From Glandiceps talaboti (Eukaryota > Hemichordata > Enteropneusta > Spengelidae): a stretch of 64,000 bases of DNA. The notes beneath the pieces were generated by a model that had not been told where the DNA came from, searched no databases, and saw only the letters and a program-made list of their open reading frames with translations. The DNA is taken from NCBI RefSeq assembly GCF_964340395.1, contig NC_135557.1, forward strand, positions 21,147,225-21,211,224. Direction: 5' to 3'. Below, in pieces: positions 1 to 17,159 of this stretch. The position numbers and the translations under genes are program-made. Position 1 is the first letter of the stretch. Each line of letters opens with the position of its first letter.

Positions 1-176
1 TCAAACCGATTGGTAATCACAATATTGCCTGTAAATACACGAATTCCATGTATTTATTGGATGTTGTTTCTATTTTCACTTAAACCGTATATATATTGTT
101 ATCTGTTATATAATGTATATATACTTGGTATTTAAAATTTGGCTTTATTTATTTATTCATCTTTTATCCATTTTAA

Positions 177-254
177 TGATTGATTGCTTGCTTGCTTGCT
201 TGCTTGTTGGATTGCTTGATTGATTAATTGATTGATTGATTGATTGATTGATTT
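177..254. repeat. (GCTT)n/(GATT)n microsatellite
   Basis: Tetranucleotide runs downstream of RSPH1. Apart from this, positions 1-699 hold only AT-rich 3' flank with no other feature I can support. Confidence 0.9.
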
Positions 255-699
255 GATCAATTTGTATTTCCCTATTGCCGAACCAAGTTAATGATGTACA
301 ACCTCAATTTCTCGTATCTTCTATAAATTTCTCAGAGGAATTCGTTTAGAATTTCACACATCATGTTGCGTGTAGGTAAAGTGGCGATGCAATGGTAAGT
401 TAATAGACACCAGACACACGTCATCATTCTGAAAGTGGAAAGAAATTACAATTCTCCAAGTTCTAAAAGATCAACAAGGACTGCAATTTGTGATCCGATG
501 GCAATTAATGTATAAAAACAACTACAAACTGTCGATTGGGTTTTTATTCAAATTTATTTCACACTATAAGAACTCGGGCCAAATAAGAATGCAGCATATA
601 ACCGTGTCAATGTTTCCCAATCTAGATGGATCAAACTAAACACATATCGCAATCTGGTCCTTACAGTCTCGTTCACAACTTCTAGATATCACCGACTTT

Positions 700-6851
<6,152 letters not shown>

Positions 6852-7109
6852 GCTGAAACTGTTATTTGATGACAATTTGCCCAAATAAGGAAGTTAACAG
6901 GTAAAGTTAACGTCGACACCAACAAATAAAACACGGTTGTTACGGACGCCAAATGCTGATGGCCTGTGCTAAGCATAAACCACGTACTGGAATCCGGACT
7001 TTACACCAACTGTTGAAACTTATCGATATGCAAATGTTTTGATTCGTCGATAGTGAATTATGGCGAATAAAAGCGGCTCTAATCGAGTAGCTGTGAGCTG
7101 ATATAAAGT

Positions 7110-7197
7110 TTGCGCTCACATACCTACCTGTATACATACTTACTTAGCTACATACATACCTACCTACCCACATACATACATACATACATACATACAT

Positions 7198-7232
<35 letters not shown>

Positions 7233-7391
7233 TACATACATACATACATACATACATACATGCACACACACATATATACATACATACATACATACGCACG
7301 CGCGCACACACACACACACATACACACATACATACATACATACATACATACATACATACATACATACATACATACATACATACATACATAA
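7110..7391. repeat. (CATA)n/(CA)n microsatellite upstream of RSPH1
   Basis: About 280 bp of CATA and CA runs, starting about 260 bp upstream of the RSPH1 start codon. Several overlapping open frames on both strands are low-complexity artefacts. Confidence 0.95.
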
Positions 7392-7569
7392 GAAAATTTG
7401 TTATTTAGAAATGTTCGGGTTTTGACCTTGCATTTCTGTGTCTCGCCAATTTGTCCTTTGGAAAAGAATATTTATTCGAAACGTCGGATTTAACAGCTAT
7501 ATATACGGACTGGTTTATTAGTTCCTTATGCATTTCTTTGTACTACAGTCCTAGCAGCATTATATATTT

Positions 7570-7572
<3 letters not shown>

Positions 7573-7601
<29 letters not shown>

Positions 7602-7611
7602 CATACATACA

Positions 7612-7641
<30 letters not shown>
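7573..7641. repeat. (CATA)n microsatellite
   Basis: About 17 copies of CATA. The DNA from 7642 to 8400 has no gene I can support. Confidence 0.95.
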
Positions 7642-7643
<2 letters not shown>

Positions 7644-8334
7644 CCGTACATAAGACAATAATAATGACATTCAATAATAAGTTTTATTTCAACATTCCGT
7701 AGGTTACAATTAGCTGCAACCTTATATACACATATCACTTCAAACTAAGCCGTCTCTGTACATTAAATAATATTCACAATATACATAAAACATCGGCATG
7801 CCAAAAGTGTTGACTAGCTAGTCATACTAAAGAGATTTTGATAAAAGCTAAGTGTAGGAATTTTTCGAGTTGCTACATGTATTGGTATGTAGTATTGGTG
7901 ATTCAACATCTACTCAAGTCATTGCTATGCAGACAATATTGACTACCAAATGCAATGTATAGATTACATAAGCTCATTTTGATATTCATTATTCGCACAT
8001 ATAATTTATTCAAAAAATGGAGAAACGTAAGGCGTTTCCCCTAACGTCGCTACTAGGCGACAATCACTTCCACTTTACATTTTTCTTGAATGTACGTGTT
8101 CAATACCATACTTGACAACAATATTAATATCTCATCTCAATTCTTAATAATATGTAGGCCATGACACAGGAAGAAAAACTAAATTACTTTTTCTCAGGAC
8201 CAGTAACACCACTCGCAAAATTCATAGGAAAGGCATTGTGTAAACGAAAAGAGCTATTGTATGTTTAAATTGATTGTTTTGCCAGTTTATATCTGTAGTT
8301 TTTTATTTTTTTGTGCTCTCAACCTACTGTAACT

Positions 8335-8444
8335 ATAATGTGTATTTGTTGGTGACTTATAAGTTCATTGGGCTGGGTAGCTCCTTGAGTTGCAATCCAC
8401 AATAATAAATAAATAAATAAACTACTACTACTACTACTACCACC

Positions 8445-8518
<74 letters not shown>

Positions 8519-8751
8519 ATCATTTATTTTGCAACAAATTGGATTTGTGTCTTATAAGCCCAAGGGGCTGGATGTGGCAAGTTTTAATAACAATTGTATC
8601 AGATCATATAAACAAATGTATACTTTAAGTCCACATAGGACACGTTAATAAATAAAATACAACAACAACAACAACTACTACTACTTTTACTACTACTATT
8701 ACTACTACTACTACTACTACTATTACTACTACTACCACCACTACTACCACA
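8335..8751. repeat. Two similar retroposon-like ends followed by (CTA)n runs
   Basis: Two short segments (about 8345-8420 and 8540-8655) both contain CTTATAAG followed by GGGCTGG, then end in an AATA-type run and a CTA trinucleotide tract (8423-8519 and 8668-8751). The shared plan suggests two copies of the same short retroposon 3' end. This is inference from two copies only. Confidence 0.45.
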
Positions 8752-8814
8752 ACATAAACGATCCACCAACAGTAGCGAATTTCACAAAAAATACGGGTTG
8801 GGTATGATACAACG

Positions 8815-9262
8815 AAAATCAGAAACCCTGAAACAAACCGCCGCCTGGCTTGACAAAAACCTCACTAACATTGCTACATTTTATCGTCTGGCTAGACAAA
8901 ACAATTACCAACAGAGGTTCGTCAATCGTCTGGCCTAACAAACATCTTTACCAATATTGTTACACTTTCTTTACCATTATCTCAAGAGATCATCGCCAAA
9001 TGTAAACACCTGTGGTAAACCTAAGGTTGGCTTGTTCCTTGATATGTTTGAAACAGTCAATTGACTAAAATGTAACAATTGTAATTCAGTTCTTGTCGTG
9101 TCAGACGATAACATGTGGAAATATTAATTAGCTTTTTGTCAAGTCAGACGAGAAGATTTACATCAAAGACATATTTGCCTAGCCAGACAAGAAACTGTAG
9201 GGATGTTAGTGAGATTTTTGTCGAGCCAGGCGACGTTTTGTTTCAGGCTTTATGATTTTCGT
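8815..9262. mobile_element. Foldback/MITE-like element with long inverted termini
   Basis: The left end (GAAAATCAGAAACCCTGAAA, then CGCCTGGCTTGACAAAAA) recurs inverted at the right end near 9195-9262. The homology between arms covers at least about 85 bp with scattered mismatches. Within both arms a 16-bp motif of the form CGTCTGGCTAGACAAA is repeated several times, pointing inward from each end. It has no coding potential. It ends against an (AAAT)n tract about 180 bp downstream of the RING gene stop. Confidence 0.7.
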
Positions 9263-9440
9263 AGTAAATAAATAAATAAATAAATGAAAAATTTCAAAAT
9301 ATATGTACCTTACTAAAAGTAACAGGTATGACATATAAAAGTCTTTGGCAAGATCAATAATATATTTGCATAATTGACAGATATGCATATTAATTCATGG
9401 ACGGATCGTCAATTAATCAACAAATCAATACATGGCTTGT

Positions 9441-10061
9441 CTATATTACTTTCAGCATATCGTCCGCACAAAAGTTTGCGACCGAGTCCCGACATGACAA
9501 AACGTGCTCATTAAGTCTGGAAACGTCGTTAAATGCACGCTCACATTTTGGGCACGTGTATTCCATTTCTGTAGAGCCAACGTGGCCACGATTTTGTCTT
9601 CGTGATGTCGATGTGTAAATTACGTTGTCGTTCACATCATGTGCCAATGTGATTGCGCCCTCTTGAGTCAGATTGTTGGAATCTGTATCTGTATCTTGAG
9701 CTGTCTCCTGACGTTCATAGTCATCCATGAAGGTTTGGTAAGGTAACACATCATGTGAATTGGTTTGTCGAGAATAGTCAATGTCGCTAGAGCCTGGAAG
9801 ATTGTCTAAACATGTAGGATCACTTGACCAGCTACTGCGATTGGGTAGTCCATCAATGCCTCGGTCGCCGATACACGACGTGTTGTCCGTTCTGCACAGT
9901 GGACATTTTAACTGACCTCGATTAGACAAGATGACTTGTGACAAACATTCTCTGCAGAACTCGTGTAAGCACTTCGGTAAGGTCTTCGGTTGTCGAAGCT
10001 CGTCCAGACAAATGGAACATTTGAAATCTTCGAATGGATGGAGTTCTTCAAAGTCGTTCAT
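9441..10061 (-). CDS. RING finger protein with C-terminal C2HC finger, putative E3 ligase
   Basis: A 206-residue protein in one coding exon. The N terminus is a C3HC4 RING (C15, C18, C31, H33, C36, C39, C53, C56), expected to recruit a ubiquitin E2. The middle (60-165) is polar and probably disordered. The C terminus has a C-X2-C-X12-H-X3-C finger (C170, C173, H186, C190) of the kind seen in NEMO/optineurin-type ubiquitin-binding fingers, here by pattern only. There is no B-box, coiled coil or NHL, unlike the neighbouring TRIM gene whose RING it resembles (shared PKTLPKC and LKCP-CR-DN). An acceptor TTTTAG at about 10106 places the ATG 45 nt into an exon. A 10-codon upstream ORF (10087-10058) overlaps the start. 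A possible 5' exon ends at donor CAG/GTAGGT near 10905. Confidence 0.82.
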   Translation of the reverse strand: MNDFEELHPFEDFKCSICLDELRQPKTLPKCLHEFCRECLSQVILSNRGQLKCPLCRTDNTSCIGDRGIDGLPNRSSWSSDPTCLDNLPGSSDIDYSRQTNSHDVLPYQTFMDDYERQETAQDTDTDSNNLTQEGAITLAHDVNDNVIYTSTSRRQNRGHVGSTEMEYTCPKCERAFNDVSRLNEHVLSCRDSVANFCADDMLKVI

Positions 10062-10106
10062 GGTACTTGGACTAAACTGGTTTGCATATTTGGTTTTTAA
10101 AAAGAT

Positions 10107-12966
10107 CTAAAATAAAAAAATACATAAATAAATAATCTAGATAATATGATACCTAATCAATTTTTTGCATATTTAATTAGTTATAACAAAGGATAATAAC
10201 TCACCAAAACGGAAATGAGTGAAGACACACAAATAGAAAATGAAAACTTTGGCGGCAATTATACATGTTAATTTTAACGGTGTGATGTGACTTGAATCTG
10301 TTCCCTCTTTGTCTCGTCTGTATTTAAAAACTCGGGTATTATTTCCGCTTATATAATATATCTGGATAATGGAGAATTAGAAATATAGCAATGCAATTTA
10401 TTTCATAAAGGCCTTCAAATGAAATTAATTATTATTTCTTATATTAATATCACGTATCATATAAAGAATCGTAACATATAAAGCCAGTGCGTAGAATCGT
10501 TCTCGTATAGTCATAAAGTAAAAACGAAAACGATGCAAGGTAAGCAACTATTCTAAGAATTTTCACTGTTTTCAGAATGAAATGAAATGAAAGTAAATAA
10601 ACGTTCAATGCCTCTTAGCAATCAAACATGTCATAAGTGTTCGCCTTCAAGATTTTACAGTATTTCAACGTAAAAAGTGACATATTCTTTTTGTACTTTA
10701 CTCCTTACACTTTGTCGGTCGGTTTGTTTGTTTGTTTGTTTTTTTACTCCAGTATACAAAAGAGAACAACAAAACGATTGCTCCAGAGTATGGACCCTGG
10801 CGAAGTCTAACTAAATACAATGCTTTCACTATAGCTCAATATTCTCCTATGAAAGATTCGGAATGATAGAAAAGAAAATGTAAACAAAAAAATAAAACCT
10901 ACCTGATGACGTTGGCACTGTTCCAAGGCACAGCTACTGTACGGATAACGACACACGATACCAGCTCTTACGGTCACCCAACATACAGGCAATAGTTCAC
11001 AGGGACCTTGTCTTGTTTTCTGGATTCATGTATTGGTTCAACTTGTTACGTTTAGATTTCTTAATTACAGACACCCTTTGTTATTTTAGCGAATCTTGGC
11101 AATATTGACGATTCTTAATTTGTGTTATTTGTTATTGTGGACGTAAAAAATACGCCGGGTTTTAACATGAATGTTGGTGTAACGAACGCAGGAGTGTGTA
11201 TGTATGACGTTTGCGACCCCAGTTTCCACACGTATCTCACTGCACATGCGCTGTTCTGTGTTGTTATCGTTATGTTATACCACAGTAATGCCTGGCATGG
11301 CATCTCAGACCACTGTGACCTCAATCTGCATACTGACATTTTTCTAAAAATAGACCCACTGTTTCTTCGTCTTGTTGCTTTGCAGTGTTAAACCTAACAA
11401 AACAATAGCACTTCCGTTTACAATGGCTTTTACTTTCAACCTTGTTAACTTGCAGTGCTATTAAAACAATAGCAAATTCTCCGTTCACAGTTGATAATAA
11501 AAGCCATTGTTTTCAATTTATTGAAATACATTGTAATGAAGCGGAAATGCATATCTAGTAGTCCACACACAGGGTTAGTCGTAAATGGCACTGGTAATTT
11601 ATCATAACTTGCTACTATAAAGGCAGTCAAGATTCCACAGAGAACACGATGACTGCGTGTAATGCCAAAGTTCAAACCATCTAGCGCGTTGTTACAGAAG
11701 TGTTGATAACTATGCCAATTTGTAAGGCCAAGGCAATGAACCCCCGTGTGTAGTCATACCAGCTGACCTATCACTCCACTTTAGTTGTTTCAGTTTATTA
11801 TGATCCTGTTTCGCCATTAAAACACCACACACATTAAAGCTATCAAAACACCACACACATTAACGCTTCACTTGCTGCAACTGAAACGATTTTTGAAACT
11901 CTATTGTTGGATAGACTTACTCATAATACTGTACACCCTGAACTGAATTTAATTCACCTATTCGTAAATATATATAGCTGTACACATAATATGGTAAAAT
12001 AAATCCAATGAGATAGATTGTTGGGTCCGCACCCAAAAATCAGCAACTCAGTGTGATTACAATGTCAACCTCTTAATGTACAATTCATGGATACAATTGA
12101 ACTCTAATTAGCATGTACAATTATCTAATTATTGATATTTAAACAATTTTAAGTGAATATATTGTCGGTTGCTGAATCTTAAATAGAATAATCCAGTTAC
12201 AGCTTATGTGTCTTTAAATCTAGCAATGACTCATCTCTACAGCAGAATTTATAGATAAATATGACGCGTTTTTTCTGGGTATGTTGACGTACTTCTATAA
12301 ACGTAATTTCTAGGTGATTCCCGGACTTGGTTTATCAGTTGAGTACTGACATCATTATAACACGAAATTAAATATGGTAATCTCGGAAAACACATTGACT
12401 GAAAATTTGCATAATATTAATGTTATTTAAATAAACTGTAGCTTTGTCATGAAGTTATTATTGTAGTCACAATGCCTGTATAATCTAATGTTATACACGT
12501 CAATTATTAGACACATTCTACTTTCACTTCTAACCATGGGTTGTTCGAAGACCACGTGTCAGCAATATCATATATATACTGATTTCACACAACGGCTGCA
12601 GCATCGTCGTGAACCACGCCCTCTTTTACGGCACCGCCCAGTGTCACAGAAGAAATAACAGCTCTGGTTTGCGAAAATGCGGTTGCAGTAATTCGCAATA
12701 AATAAATAATACTCAGAAGTTAACATGTTAGTGACAGCCATGCATTTACAGCTTCTGTTACCTACCACATGCATCGCTACTTGTTCTCTCCTGTGCGATA
12801 TTCCTGTGTGTATTATGGGAAAATCACTGACAAGACGGAACATTCGCGCGATATTTTACAGCTTCATCCTATAATTATAACATAATGTTGATGAAATGAG
12901 AGTATTTTTTACTCAAAATTGGGCAAGGTCATTTACCTACATCGTTCGCAATTTCACCATATCTTA
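10107..12966. other. Upstream region of the RING gene; no clear gene
   Basis: Apart from a possible noncoding first exon of the RING gene ending near 10906, I see no coding exon with conserved features. The cysteine-rich minus-strand frame at 12568-12843 is not supported by splice or start signals. Confidence 0.4.
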
Positions 12967-13591
12967 GAGAGTTTCGGCTACACGTTCAATGTGTAAGCGA
13001 ACTCACGTTCACGTTCGCGTACCAGCTAGCTGTGACCTTTACTTCGGTTAGCCGTTTACGTGGATGCGCTGTTGTACATTAATGTTTTGGTTATATGGCA
13101 TAAATAGCGCAATGACAATAACCGTATGGCTTGACATTATGACAAGATAAATAATTAAGCAGATATATTTACTTGAATAATCTCGTATGTTCACAATAAA
13201 ATCACCCTGTAGTATCTTGACGATTGCAGCGACAGTCATAATCATCATACATCATGATTTCTGTGCAAAATCAGTTACGTGAAGGCAGCCACAGATTCAA
13301 GGCTGCATTTTAAATATTTTATCAAGGAAAACAAAATTACTGAGGTGTATTATGTCGTGAAGGGTCAACCTTACTAAAAGCATCAAATTTTTTTATCATA
13401 TTAGTGATGATTTTACAAAAAAAATTAAAAGAAATTTCACGTTGTTTACTTGCGTGTAAACAGCTGTCGCCACGTTCGAAACGCCCGCGAAACTTGTCAG
13501 TACGCAGAGAAGTAGGTCAAAATTGCGGCGTAGCACAAAATTTCCTACGTCACACGTGCGCGTACACGTTGAACGTGTAGCCGAAACTCTC
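12967..13591. mobile_element. TA-flanked MITE (Tc1/mariner-like target site)
   Basis: The ends are inverted copies starting GAGAGTTTCGGCTACACGTT. The match continues for about 29 bp with one mismatch, and TA lies directly outside both ends (12965-12966, 13592-13593). The length is 625 bp with no transposase frame. A TA target duplication is typical of Tc1/mariner-family transposition, so this is most likely a non-autonomous copy. The interior is AT-rich, with CpG-rich subterminal sequence. Confidence 0.8.
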
Positions 13592-13593
13592 TA

Positions 13594-15068
13594 TTATTAT
13601 CCGTAAAGTTGACACACTTTTGAAAAATCGTAAAATCTTACTACTCTCTTTTACATCAAATCATTAGTCTTTGACATTATTACGTCACATCTTAGACACT
13701 ATAGTAGTATTACTTCAATAAAAAATACGTCATTAATTTTGAACCCACGTAAAATGTCATAGCAACCATTAATTAATATTTCCATGGTTACCGAAATAAA
13801 GTGTAAAAATACAACAGTATGATCAATCAGAAATACAATATTCTGCAATTTGAAATACGCCACTGTGAACTGAGTGTATTTACAGTATATAGATTACATT
13901 AAGTTAGGAAGAAGTATCAAGAAGTAGTCGTTGTCTATGTATTTTCATTTTCATTTTCGACAATACAGTGAAGATAGTTCGCAATAGAGCGATGACGTTT
14001 TGTACTGTTCAAGTATGAGAAAGATTATGGTTTCATGTCGGGGAAATTCCACCCGCGCGCGTGAAGACGAAATAAAGCAATGGTTTTCGCTTAGTTAGCA
14101 CATGATGCACATCACAAGCTATCAAATTCGTTCGAATCAACACATTGTCAAGTTCAATGAACTAACATATACGCAAATGGGTTCCTGTATAATATCATCA
14201 ACGGGTTTTATTTTTCATGTTATGCAACTATCATTGAATATTTCACATGTGAAAACAACAAGTTCAGTTCATGTTGACGATCTACAATCATATAAAACTG
14301 GCCAGATTCTACTCCCATCTTACATATCTTGATACACTGAACTGCATACTGTTACAGTAAATTGTGGTCAAAGTTGAATAACATACTAATGGTGTAAATA
14401 AAGGTTACGGCCTGCTCAAACTTCAATGGCATATCCTTCGTTGGCGAAAGATATGGCCAGTTCCTTATTGGCTACTGATAAAGTTAAGCTCCTGTCAATC
14501 ACTGGTTAAGATTATTTTATGGTACAAGTACAGTTGTTGACCTATTTCTGAAGTAGGTCCTCGGTGCTTGACAATAATGCATAATATTAGGTTCATACAT
14601 ACAGTAGAGATATATTTGGTTTCACTGTATATTAAAGTACAAATAGGGAACTTGCAATCCAGACTGAGCATGCTCAGACGCAAAGGACTATGGGCTTACC
14701 TGTGGTTATCGCAATATCTAATCTGGAGCTACCAATAAAATAAACCCCCATAATGGTCAGGGTGACTATGAATTGATTAGTTAAGGTTAAAAACAATGTA
14801 ACATTATTGTTCACAATACTATTTGAGTAGTATTTATTATGACATTTTCCATGATGCAACATTCAACATGGAGGTTTTGCAAGATCCCTATTGTGAGCGC
14901 CTTGAGCTCACAGGAGAAAAGGTTATGATGATTATCTTATAATATTACAAATCGTGTTTACAAATTAATATAGATTTGAGGAATTACTGGAATTTAAATG
15001 TATGTCTTTATCTTGTTAACCCCGCCTCAAATTTTCAGTCATTATCCAAACATCTCAACCAACTGAAA
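13594..15068. other. Intergenic stretch between MITE and TRIM gene
   Basis: AT-rich DNA with no coding feature. TTTATT at about 14831-14836 (AATAAA on the minus strand) could be the polyadenylation signal of the TRIM gene. A short hairpin, GTGAGC...GCTCAC, lies near 14893-14911. Confidence 0.3.
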
Positions 15069-17123
15069 TTAAATTTCTTTGTAAATGACAATTCTTCCGT
15101 TTCCATCCTCATCTTCTGAGGTAACGATCATTGTGCAAGGTCGTCTCTTGGTAATACAGATAGCAAACGGATGATAAAGCTTATCAGTGTCTTTGTCAAC
15201 GCGACAGAGAAAACTACCTCTAGAAGAATACATCAGTACTCTGCCTTTGCTACATACATAGATGTTGTCTCCGGGATCTGTGGCCACACCAAGAGGAGAG
15301 ACAAGGTTACCCTCACTATTTTTGCATTGTGATCCAAATGAAAAGAGACACTGTTTTGTTTCGCTACTGATCACTTTTACAGTTCCACTCCTGCTATCCG
15401 TAGTGATGATTTGATTTCGACTATTAACAGCAACGAATCTGCAATCTCCCCCAAAAGTAAGGTGCTGCCTTTCCTTGATGGCGCTAACATCCCAGAACAT
15501 TATTGATGTCTGATGTGTGGTTCCCGGAGAACTTGTGGAAGGCACCTGCACGTGTGGTAGAGGTGAATCTTCTGACACTTCGTTAGATGATTTGGCAACC
15601 ACGCAATACACTTTAGTTTGATCTGCACTTGTAGTTATGCCGAGAGGATGAGATGTGTCTTCAAGGTCCTCACAGAAGTATGTGTCTCCATTTTCATTGC
15701 ATCTTGTAAGAAATTGGCCATTGCTGATGAGAAGGTTACCCTCAATTGATGAATGTGTCCTGAAGGCAGCTACATCAAATGGTTTCTCAAAATGAACGAG
15801 AGATTTGTATCGTCCACGTACTGAGTATTTCAGTACAGCATTATTCCCCATGGCAGATACCAAGAAGTGTTGTTCGTCATCGAGCAGACACAAACCTCTT
15901 GGCTCTTTCAACAGCTTGCTGTCATGAAATCGACCATACTTTTTAATGACGTTAACGCTAATAAATCGGCTTGGCGTCTCGCTAATTTGAATATTTGACA
16001 AGGAGGATGAAGAAATGGGAGTTTCTTGTTTAACATCGATACTCAGCTCTCCAATTACATCTGACGGCTTAAGGCTAAAACTTCCTTCGTGAAATTCTAA
16101 TTTAGATCTACTTTGTATTGGAATATGTGTAGTCTGAGATGAAATATCTTGAAGCTGGGAAAGATGTTGCTTCTCCATAAAGAAGACGAGGGCGTCTATG
16201 TTACTCCACAACATTTCATTGCTCATCCTTGTGATTTTCTCGGCCTTGTCGCTTAGTTCATCAAAGTGGTCGATACTTCTTTCTAAGGTCTCTAGTTCAA
16301 GGGCATAGTGACCTTGGATTTGTTGAAGCCTTGCCTGCTCGATTTTTCTCATTTCCTGTATAACAGATGATGTTTTTGCTGTTACTTGTTTGTAGAGTTT
16401 GGTCCTTTCAGCTGTTCTTTCTTCGAGAGTTTTTCTCAACTTGTCCCTTGCTGTTTTGAACGCTGGTATTTTTCCGTTGACTTTTTCAGTTAGGGCAACT
16501 AGTTTGGCTCGCTTCTTTTCAGCTGCAGTCTTCAGCGTGATGTGCTTGTGATGGTCACCTTGATGACTGGTAATAATACATTCGATGCATACAGGAACAG
16601 AACACGTTTCACAGAACATCTGGACTTGGTTTCCATTGTGCGTTGTGCAATTGGCTGGCCGCAGAAGTTTCACTGGTGTTGAATTATACTCTTCAATAGA
16701 CACGATAGTATGGTCCTTCGTAACCGTAATCTTCAAGTGCCTCTCTCTGCAGTCATCACACTGGAGTTGGTCACATATTGTGCAGTAAACTGTGGCCGAT
16801 CTGCTACAAATACCACACGGGTCACCTCCGTAGGCTTCATTTTCCTGTTTTGTTTTGTGATCAACATATTCGATTAGGGAGTTGAGAAGAAAACTATCAG
16901 GCAGTGTAGCTACACTGTTTCCACGAATGGACGACGAATTATCAACTCTACAGATCGGACATTTCAGTCTACCATAATTTCTTGAAACTATTCCTTCCAG
17001 ACATGTTTCACAGACTGTGTGTCCGCACTTTGGGAGCGTCTTAGGATGATAGAAGCGGTCAATACATATAGGACATTGTAGAAACTGGTCATCAATTTCT
17101 TTGCCAATATTTGCAGAAGCCAT
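15069..17123 (-). CDS. TRIM-NHL-type E3 ubiquitin ligase (RING, two B-boxes, coiled coil, propeller)
   Basis: A 684-residue protein in one coding exon. Domains in order: C3HC4 RING (C17, C20, C33, H35, C38, C41, C55, C58); B-box 1 (C103, C106, C114, C117, C122, C125, H129, H138); B-box 2 (C159, H162, C171, C174, C179, C182 and following His); a coiled coil at about 196-340; a linker; and a C-terminal beta-propeller-like region (about 405-684) with NHL-style strands such as EPRGLCLL and SPLGVATDPGDNIYVCSKGRV. This is the plan of TRIM2/3/45/56/71-type ligases; the exact orthologue is unclear. The start at 17123 is chosen because an acceptor (TTTTTTCAG at 17160) interrupts the longer frame, which makes 17124-17159 5' UTR. 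NHL tails bind RNA or protein partners in known relatives; the partner here is unknown. Confidence 0.9.
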   Translation of the reverse strand: MASANIGKEIDDQFLQCPICIDRFYHPKTLPKCGHTVCETCLEGIVSRNYGRLKCPICRVDNSSSIRGNSVATLPDSFLLNSLIEYVDHKTKQENEAYGGDPCGICSRSATVYCTICDQLQCDDCRERHLKITVTKDHTIVSIEEYNSTPVKLLRPANCTTHNGNQVQMFCETCSVPVCIECIITSHQGDHHKHITLKTAAEKKRAKLVALTEKVNGKIPAFKTARDKLRKTLEERTAERTKLYKQVTAKTSSVIQEMRKIEQARLQQIQGHYALELETLERSIDHFDELSDKAEKITRMSNEMLWSNIDALVFFMEKQHLSQLQDISSQTTHIPIQSRSKLEFHEGSFSLKPSDVIGELSIDVKQETPISSSSLSNIQISETPSRFISVNVIKKYGRFHDSKLLKEPRGLCLLDDEQHFLVSAMGNNAVLKYSVRGRYKSLVHFEKPFDVAAFRTHSSIEGNLLISNGQFLTRCNENGDTYFCEDLEDTSHPLGITTSADQTKVYCVVAKSSNEVSEDSPLPHVQVPSTSSPGTTHQTSIMFWDVSAIKERQHLTFGGDCRFVAVNSRNQIITTDSRSGTVKVISSETKQCLFSFGSQCKNSEGNLVSPLGVATDPGDNIYVCSKGRVLMYSSRGSFLCRVDKDTDKLYHPFAICITKRRPCTMIVTSEDEDGNGRIVIYKEI

Positions 17124-17159
17124 TTGTGGACCACTATTAGATATACGCCAATGTTGTAC

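Noticed and set aside
7110-7391. Several overlapping HTYI/MYVC-type frames
   Set aside because: They are products of the CATA/CA microsatellite.
12568-12843. Cysteine-rich minus-strand frame resembling a secreted peptide (NQSCYFFCDTGRC...)
   Set aside because: There is no signal peptide, no regular cysteine framework and no splice context. The cysteines cluster at the end by composition.
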